Origin: Streptomyces sp. AC550_RSS872
GTDB lineage: Bacteria > Actinomycetota > Actinomycetes > Streptomycetales > Streptomycetaceae
DNA: 64,000 bases
Direction: 5' to 3'
Assembly: GCF_019049285.1 (NCBI RefSeq)
Contig: NZ_JAGMUL010000043.1
Location: 1 to 64,000 of the forward strand
Shown here: piece by piece, positions 59,960 through 64,000 of the stretch
Numbering within the stretch: position 1 is the stretch's first letter
Layout: each line of letters starts with the position of its first letter
Notes under the pieces: generated by a model
What the model was told of the DNA's origin: nothing
The model's database searches: none
What the model saw: the letters and a program-made list of their open reading frames with translations, nothing else
Program-made: the position numbers and the translations under genes

Positions 59960-60921
59960 AGGTTTGTCGTCTCCCGGTTCTTCTCGTGGCTCGTCTGCGC
60001 GATGCCGGCGGGAACGTAACCGGTCTGCCCCTTCTTGGCGAGGTCCTTGAGGTGCTGCTCGTAGCGCTCGGGGGAGACGACCTTCACGTTGAACAGCATC
60101 CGGGAGTGGTCGACGCCGCACAGCTCGGCGCACTTGCCCAGGAAGGTGCCCTCCTTGTTGGGGGTCACCTCGAAGGCGTTGGTGTGGCCCGGGATGACGT
60201 CCTGCTTCATCAGGAACGGCACCACCCAGAAGGAGTGGATGACGTCACGCGAGGTGAGGACGAAGCGGACCGTCTTGCCCTTGGGCAGCCACAGGGTGGG
60301 GCCCGGGTTGCCCGTCTGCGGGTTCCGGGTGCCGGGGGTGCCGGCGTCGTAGACACCGCCGGCGTTCGCCGGGAAGTCCTCCTTGAAGCGGTCCGGGATC
60401 GCGGCCAGTTCCTTGGCCGTCTTCGCGTCGCCGCTGGAACCGTCGACGGGCTCGACGTAGTTGAAGGCCCAGCTCCACTGGTAGCCGACGACGTTGATGG
60501 TGACGTCGGGCTTGTCCTTGAGCTGGAGGAGCTTCGACTCGTCGCGGGCCGTGAAGTAGAAGAGGACCGAGACGATGATGAGCGGGACCACCGTGTACAG
60601 CGCCTCGATCGGCATGTTGTACCGGGTCTGCGGGGGAACCTCGACCTTGGTGCGGCTGCGCCGGTGGAACATGGCGCTCCACAGGATCAGACCCCACACC
60701 AGCACGCCGACGGCGAGCGCAGCCGCCCAGGAACCCTGCCACAGGGAGAGGATCCGCGGAGCCTCTTCCGTGGTCGGGGTGGGCATACCAAGGCGGGGGA
60801 AGTCTTCCCAGTTGTACGAGCAACCGGTGGCTGTCGCCAGGACCAGGCCCGCGGTCATTGCCTGCAGCAGCTTCCGCCGCATCGGGCGCCGCGGCGAGCG
60901 GTCGGAGCCGTTGGGACTCAC
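59956..60921 (-). CDS. ctaC: Cytochrome c oxidase subunit II
   Basis: A 321-residue lipoprotein-type subunit. The signal with LATATGCSYNW is a lipobox; two helices follow (WAAALAVGVLVWGLILWSAMF and LYTVVPLIIVSVLFYFTA), then a cupredoxin domain with the Cu_A ligands in KCAELCGVDHSRMLFNV and VIHSFWVVPF. It accepts electrons from QcrC. It is the first gene of ctaC-ctaD-ctaF. An 8-13-8 inverted repeat lies upstream at 61007-61035. Confidence 0.96.
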   Translation of the reverse strand: MSPNGSDRSPRRPMRRKLLQAMTAGLVLATATGCSYNWEDFPRLGMPTPTTEEAPRILSLWQGSWAAALAVGVLVWGLILWSAMFHRRSRTKVEVPPQTRYNMPIEALYTVVPLIIVSVLFYFTARDESKLLQLKDKPDVTINVVGYQWSWAFNYVEPVDGSSGDAKTAKELAAIPDRFKEDFPANAGGVYDAGTPGTRNPQTGNPGPTLWLPKGKTVRFVLTSRDVIHSFWVVPFLMKQDVIPGHTNAFEVTPNKEGTFLGKCAELCGVDHSRMLFNVKVVSPERYEQHLKDLAKKGQTGYVPAGIAQTSHEKNRETTNL

Positions 60922-61006
60922 GTAGCGCCTTCCCGAGAGTCTCGCCCGCGCGGATCGGCTGCGGCCTGGCCTTCTCGCTGGTCGGTCGCCGCCCTGCGAC
61001 GGGCAG

Positions 61007-61035
61007 GGGTTTGGATGTTTATGCGGACCAAACCC
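61007..61035. promoter_or_regulatory. 8-13-8 inverted repeat upstream of ctaC
   Basis: GGGTTTGG (61007-61014) and CCAAACCC (61028-61035), 86-114 bp upstream of the ctaC start. It is a candidate operator for the terminal oxidase; it does not share the ctaE palindrome sequence. Confidence 0.45.
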
Positions 61036-61116
61036 TAGCCGACGCCCTCCGGGGGTTCGCGGGGAGGGGGGCCTAGTGGGGTGGGGGGTTCGCTTGATTG
61101 GCGGCTGCGGGCTCGT

Positions 61117-61153
61117 TGTGGCTTGTCGCGCAGTTCCCCGCGCCCCTGAAAGG
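61117..61153 (+). repeat. Dispersed intergenic repeat A, copy 5
   Basis: A full copy 33 bp before the start of the class V aminotransferase-TusA gene. With copy 6 in inverted orientation downstream, it brackets that gene. Confidence 0.88.
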
Positions 61154-61186
61154 ACGTTGCAGGGACCGGGCGTTTAGCGTTGCTGT

Positions 61187-62563
61187 GTGGCTTACTTCGA
61201 CGCTGCTTCCAGTGCTCCTCTTCATCCTGTTGCCCGGCAGGCGCTACAGGCCTCGCTCGATGAAGGGTGGGCTGATCCCGCACGTCTGTACCGGGAAGGC
61301 CGTAGGGCCCGGATGCTGCTGGACGCGGCCCGGGAGGCCGCTGCCGAGGCTGTGGGATGCCGTGCCGATGAGCTGGCGTTCACCTCATCGGGGACGAGAG
61401 CCGTCCACTCGGGTGTCTCCGGAGTGCTGGCGGGGCGGCGGCGCGTTGGACGCCACCTGATCGTGTCTGCGGTCGAACACTCCTCTGTGCTCCACGCGGC
61501 TGACGCGCACGAGGCCGGCGGCGGGTCGGTCACCCAGGTCGCGGTGGACCGTGCGGGGGCCGTGAGCGTGCGGGGGTACGCGGAGGCCCTGCGTCCGGAC
61601 ACCGCGCTCGCCTGTCTCCAGTCGGCCAACCACGAGGTGGGGACCGAGCAGCCGGTGGCCGAGGTGGCCGGGGTGTGCCGGGAGGCCGGGGTGCCGTTGC
61701 TGGTGGACGCGGCGCAGTCGCTGGGGTGGGGGCCGGTCGAGGGCGACTGGTCGGTGCTGACCGGGAGCGCGCACAAGTGGGGCGGGCCGTCGGGGGTCGG
61801 GCTGCTCGTCGTACGGAAGGGCGTGCGGTTCGCCGCGCAAGGGCCCGTGGACGAGCGGGAGTCGGGGCGGGCGCCCGGGTTCGAGAACATCCCGGCGATC
61901 GTCGCCGCGGCGGCCTCGCTGCGGGCCGTGCGGGCCGAGGCGGCCCAAGAGGCGGTACGGCTGCGGGAGCTGACGGAGCGGATCCGGGCTCAGGTGCCGG
62001 GGTTGGTGCCGGACGTGGAGGTGGTCGGCGATCCGGTGCGCCGGCTCCCCGGCATCGTCACCTTCTCCTGTCTCTATGTCGACGGGGAGACATTGCTGCA
62101 CGAGCTGGACCGTGCCGGGTTCTCGGTGTCCTCCGGTTCGTCCTGCACGAGCAGCACGCTGACGCCCAGCCATGTGCTGAGGGCGATGGGGGTGCTGAGT
62201 GAGGGGAATGTGCGGGTGTCGTTGCCGTTCGGAACGGCGGCGGAGGACGTGGAGCGGTTCCTGGAGGTGCTGCCGGGGACGGTGGCCGGGGTGCGGGAGA
62301 AGCTGGGCGCGCCGGTCGCCGAGACGGTCGTACGGGACGACGTCCTGGTCGTGGACTCCCTGGGCAAGCTGTGCCCGGTCCCGGTCATCGAGCTGGCGAA
62401 GGTCATCGGCGAGGTGCCGGTGGGCGGATTGGTGCGGGTACTGGCCGACGACGAGGCGGCCCGCCTGGACATCCCGGCGTGGTGCGAGATGCGGGGTCAG
62501 GAGTACGTGGGCGAGGAGCCGGCTGAGGAGGGGACGGCGTACGTGGTCCGCCGGTTGGCCTGA
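61187..62563 (+). CDS. Class V aminotransferase (cysteine desulfurase-like) fused to TusA
   Basis: A 458-residue fusion. Residues 1-370 are a fold-type-I PLP enzyme of the NifS/IscS type: YFDAASSAPLHPVARQAL, TSSGTRAVHSGVSGVL, AVEHSSVLHAA, QSANHEVGTEQPV, VPLLVDAAQSLG, and GSAHKWGGPSGVGLLV with the PLP Lys near 197. The mobile loop SVSSGSSCTSST (Cys near 320) carries the persulfide Cys of desulfurases. Residues from about 385 are a TusA/SirA domain with KLCPVPVIEL (Cys) and the rest of the sulfurtransferase fold. The enzyme may pass sulfur directly from cysteine to its own TusA domain. GTG start at 61187. Confidence 0.93.
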   Translation: MAYFDAASSAPLHPVARQALQASLDEGWADPARLYREGRRARMLLDAAREAAAEAVGCRADELAFTSSGTRAVHSGVSGVLAGRRRVGRHLIVSAVEHSSVLHAADAHEAGGGSVTQVAVDRAGAVSVRGYAEALRPDTALACLQSANHEVGTEQPVAEVAGVCREAGVPLLVDAAQSLGWGPVEGDWSVLTGSAHKWGGPSGVGLLVVRKGVRFAAQGPVDERESGRAPGFENIPAIVAAAASLRAVRAEAAQEAVRLRELTERIRAQVPGLVPDVEVVGDPVRRLPGIVTFSCLYVDGETLLHELDRAGFSVSSGSSCTSSTLTPSHVLRAMGVLSEGNVRVSLPFGTAAEDVERFLEVLPGTVAGVREKLGAPVAETVVRDDVLVVDSLGKLCPVPVIELAKVIGEVPVGGLVRVLADDEAARLDIPAWCEMRGQEYVGEEPAEEGTAYVVRRLA

Positions 62564-62573
62564 ACGTCCCGTC

Positions 62574-62620
62574 TTTCAGGGGCGCGGGGAACTGCGCGAG
62601 CAGCCCCCACACGCCCGCAG
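62574..62620 (-). repeat. Dispersed intergenic repeat A, copy 6
   Basis: An inverted-orientation copy 11 bp after the fusion gene stop, between it and the convergent adenosine kinase gene. It reads CTCGCGCAGTTCCCCGCGCC on the minus strand. Confidence 0.88.
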
Positions 62621-62660
62621 TCGACAACGAACCCGCTGAGGCAGGCGAACGGTCGCGAGA

Positions 62661-63635
62661 TCAGCCCAGGTGAGCCTGTACTTCCTCAGCGGCAGCGTCC
62701 CCGTACGCCTTGGCGAACCGCTCCATGAAGTGCGCCCGCCGCAGCTGGTACTCCTGCGTACCCACCGTCTCGATCACGAGTGTCGCCAGCATGCAGCCCA
62801 CCTGCGCGGCCCGCCCCAGCGAGACACCCCACGCCAGCCCCGAGAGGAAACCCGCGCGGAAGGCGTCGCCGACACCCGTGGGGTCGGCCTTGCGCTCCTC
62901 CTCGGGGCAGCCGACCTCGATCGGGTCGTGGCCGGCCCGCTCGATACGGACGCCGCGCGAGCCGAGGGTCGTGACGCGGTGGCCGACCTTGGAGAGGATC
63001 TCCTCGTCCGTCCAGCCGGTCTTGGACTCGATGAGGCCCTTCTCGTACTCGTTGGAGAAGAGGTACGTCGCGCCGTCCAGCAGTATCCGGATCTCGTCGC
63101 CGTCCATCCGGGCGATCTGCTGGGAGAAGTCGGCGGCGAAGGGGATCTGGCGGGCGCGGCACTCCTCGGTGTGGCGGAGCATGCCCTCGGGGTCGTCGGC
63201 GCCGATGAGGACCAGGTCGAGACCGCCGACGCGGTCCGCGACGGTCTTCAGCTCGATCAGGCGGGCCTCGCTCATCGCACCGGTGTAGAAGGAGCCGATC
63301 TGGTTGTGGTCGGCGTCGGTGGTGCAGACGAAACGGGCGGTGTGCAGGGTCTCGGAGATACGGACCGAGCCGGTGTCGACGCCGTGCCGGTCCAGCCAGG
63401 CCCGGTACTCGTCGAAGTCGGAGCCCGCGGCGCCGACCAGGATCGGCTGCGTGCCCAGCTGGCCCATACCGAAGGCGATGTTCGCGCCTACGCCGCCCCG
63501 GCGTACGTCCAGGTTGTCGACCAGGAAGGAGAGCGAGACCGTGTGCAGCTGGTCCGCGACGAGCTGGTCGGCGAAGCGGCCGGGGAAGGTCATGAGGTGG
63601 TCGGTGGCGATGGAGCCGGTGACTGCGATGCGCAC
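62661..63635 (-). CDS. adoK: Adenosine kinase, PfkB family
   Basis: A 324-residue ribokinase-fold enzyme very like mycobacterial AdoK (Rv2202c), which phosphorylates adenosine to AMP. IAVTGSIATDHLMTFPGRFADQL is the N-terminus; RRGGVGANIAFGMGQLG, SFYTGAMSEARLIEL and the catalytic-Asp motif DPTGVGDAFRAGFLSG near 257 are hallmarks. GTG at 63635 follows GGAG by about nine bases. The mycobacterial homologue is also close to ctaC, so position supports the call. Confidence 0.93.
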   Translation of the reverse strand: MRIAVTGSIATDHLMTFPGRFADQLVADQLHTVSLSFLVDNLDVRRGGVGANIAFGMGQLGTQPILVGAAGSDFDEYRAWLDRHGVDTGSVRISETLHTARFVCTTDADHNQIGSFYTGAMSEARLIELKTVADRVGGLDLVLIGADDPEGMLRHTEECRARQIPFAADFSQQIARMDGDEIRILLDGATYLFSNEYEKGLIESKTGWTDEEILSKVGHRVTTLGSRGVRIERAGHDPIEVGCPEEERKADPTGVGDAFRAGFLSGLAWGVSLGRAAQVGCMLATLVIETVGTQEYQLRRAHFMERFAKAYGDAAAEEVQAHLG

Positions 63636-63767
63636 GGCGAGGAGTCTCCTGCGGGGGAGGCGGAATTGACAGTCCACGCTACCGTTCGTGACCGGCACTC
63701 TGAAGCGGCCAAAACTACCCGATAGTAGATCTTTCTTCGCGAGGTCCGGCGTGTCTACGGTGCCGCT

Positions 63768-63977
63768 ATGACGAAATTCGAGGTCCGCGCCCCCGCTCCG
63801 GCCGACCCGGAGGTCGACCTGGCGTCACTGCTGGGCGACTGCGCGCGGATGGCTCCTCACTGGGCCGCTCCCGATCGTGTCCTTTCCCGTCCCGTCTCCC
63901 CCTCACGCATCCACGGGGTGACCGTGCCGCCGAGGTCCGCACGGCTGCTGGACGCGATGTCGGACTACGGCGACTGA
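63768..63977 (+). CDS. Small protein of unknown function
   Basis: A 69-residue open frame with plausible composition and an ATG start, divergent from adoK. It has no membrane segment, signal peptide or recognisable motif. RNA or comparative support would be needed; the codon third positions are GC-rich as in its neighbours. Confidence 0.5.
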   Translation: MTKFEVRAPAPADPEVDLASLLGDCARMAPHWAAPDRVLSRPVSPSRIHGVTVPPRSARLLDAMSDYGD

Positions 63978-64000
63978 GCCGACTGCGCCGTTCGGGGAAC

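Noticed and set aside
48611..62563. An Fe-S assembly (suf/isc) cluster
   Set aside because: The two class V aminotransferases are 11 kb apart and no scaffold, SufB/C/D or IscU gene lies near them.

Overview
This window is high-GC chromosomal DNA from a Streptomyces. The evidence is the very high third-position GC, frequent GTG and TTG starts, purine-rich ribosome binding sites, and a gene order that, as far as I recall, follows the S. coelicolor core chromosome around SCO2100 to SCO2160. I see no insertion sequence, prophage, CRISPR array, rRNA, tRNA or secondary-metabolite cluster. Much of the order also parallels the Mycobacterium tuberculosis Rv2172c-Rv2202c segment: metF-like, Rv2175c, PknL, class II DAHP synthase, acyltransferase, ArsA-like, START-like protein, FadD15, PimB-like and GT87 glycosyltransferases, NlpC/P60, trpD, ctaE-qcrCAB, ctaC and adoK. 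It is an old actinobacterial housekeeping block with Streptomyces-specific insertions.

Layout. 1-4.5 kb: C-rich leader, DUF4126 membrane protein, CrtI-like oxidoreductase, a membrane protein with a Tyr/Gln-rich tail, metF. 4.7-10.5 kb: thiamine genes (thiE on the minus strand; TPP riboswitch-thiO-thiS-thiG on the plus strand) around an Rv2175c-type DNA-binding protein and a ferredoxin reductase. 10.6-15.7 kb: PASTA kinase, endonuclease IV, a DUF4396 membrane protein behind a copper-type operator, a sulfite-oxidase-like enzyme, bacterioferritin, and bacterioferritin-associated ferredoxin behind an iron box. 15.8-19.3 kb: class II DAHP synthase divergent from a trp attenuator and fused trpEG. 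19.3-28.5 kb: phosphofructokinase, a MacRS-like two-component system, lysophosphatidate acyltransferase, esterase, glucokinase glkA and an ArsA-like ATPase with an altered P-loop. 28.8-37.9 kb: START-like protein, phosphoesterase, FadD15-like ligase, cholesterol oxidase, GT4 and GT87 glycosyltransferases, a lipoprotein metallopeptidase. 38-43.7 kb: two NlpC/P60 cell-wall hydrolases, NYN protein, rhomboid, small regulator. 43.4-47.3 kb: small secreted protein, two-component system and an anion permease sharing an upstream direct repeat. 47.5-51.4 kb: glycerate kinase, a class V aminotransferase behind a SAM-IV riboswitch, trpD. 51.6-63.6 kb: the aerobic respiratory chain (ctaE-qcrCAB and ctaC-ctaD-ctaF), an L,D-transpeptidase, a class V aminotransferase-TusA fusion, and adenosine kinase.

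The coding content is mostly conventional; the less expected material is regulatory. It comprises a perfect copper-type palindrome overlapping a SigR-like promoter, a complete trp attenuator, a SAM-IV riboswitch before an uncharacterised PLP enzyme, shared TTCAT-N6-CTCAT repeats, a 10-1-10 palindrome over the ctaE start codon, and several dispersed intergenic repeats. One of these is a 237-bp structure with 32-bp perfect inverted arms between two convergent genes.
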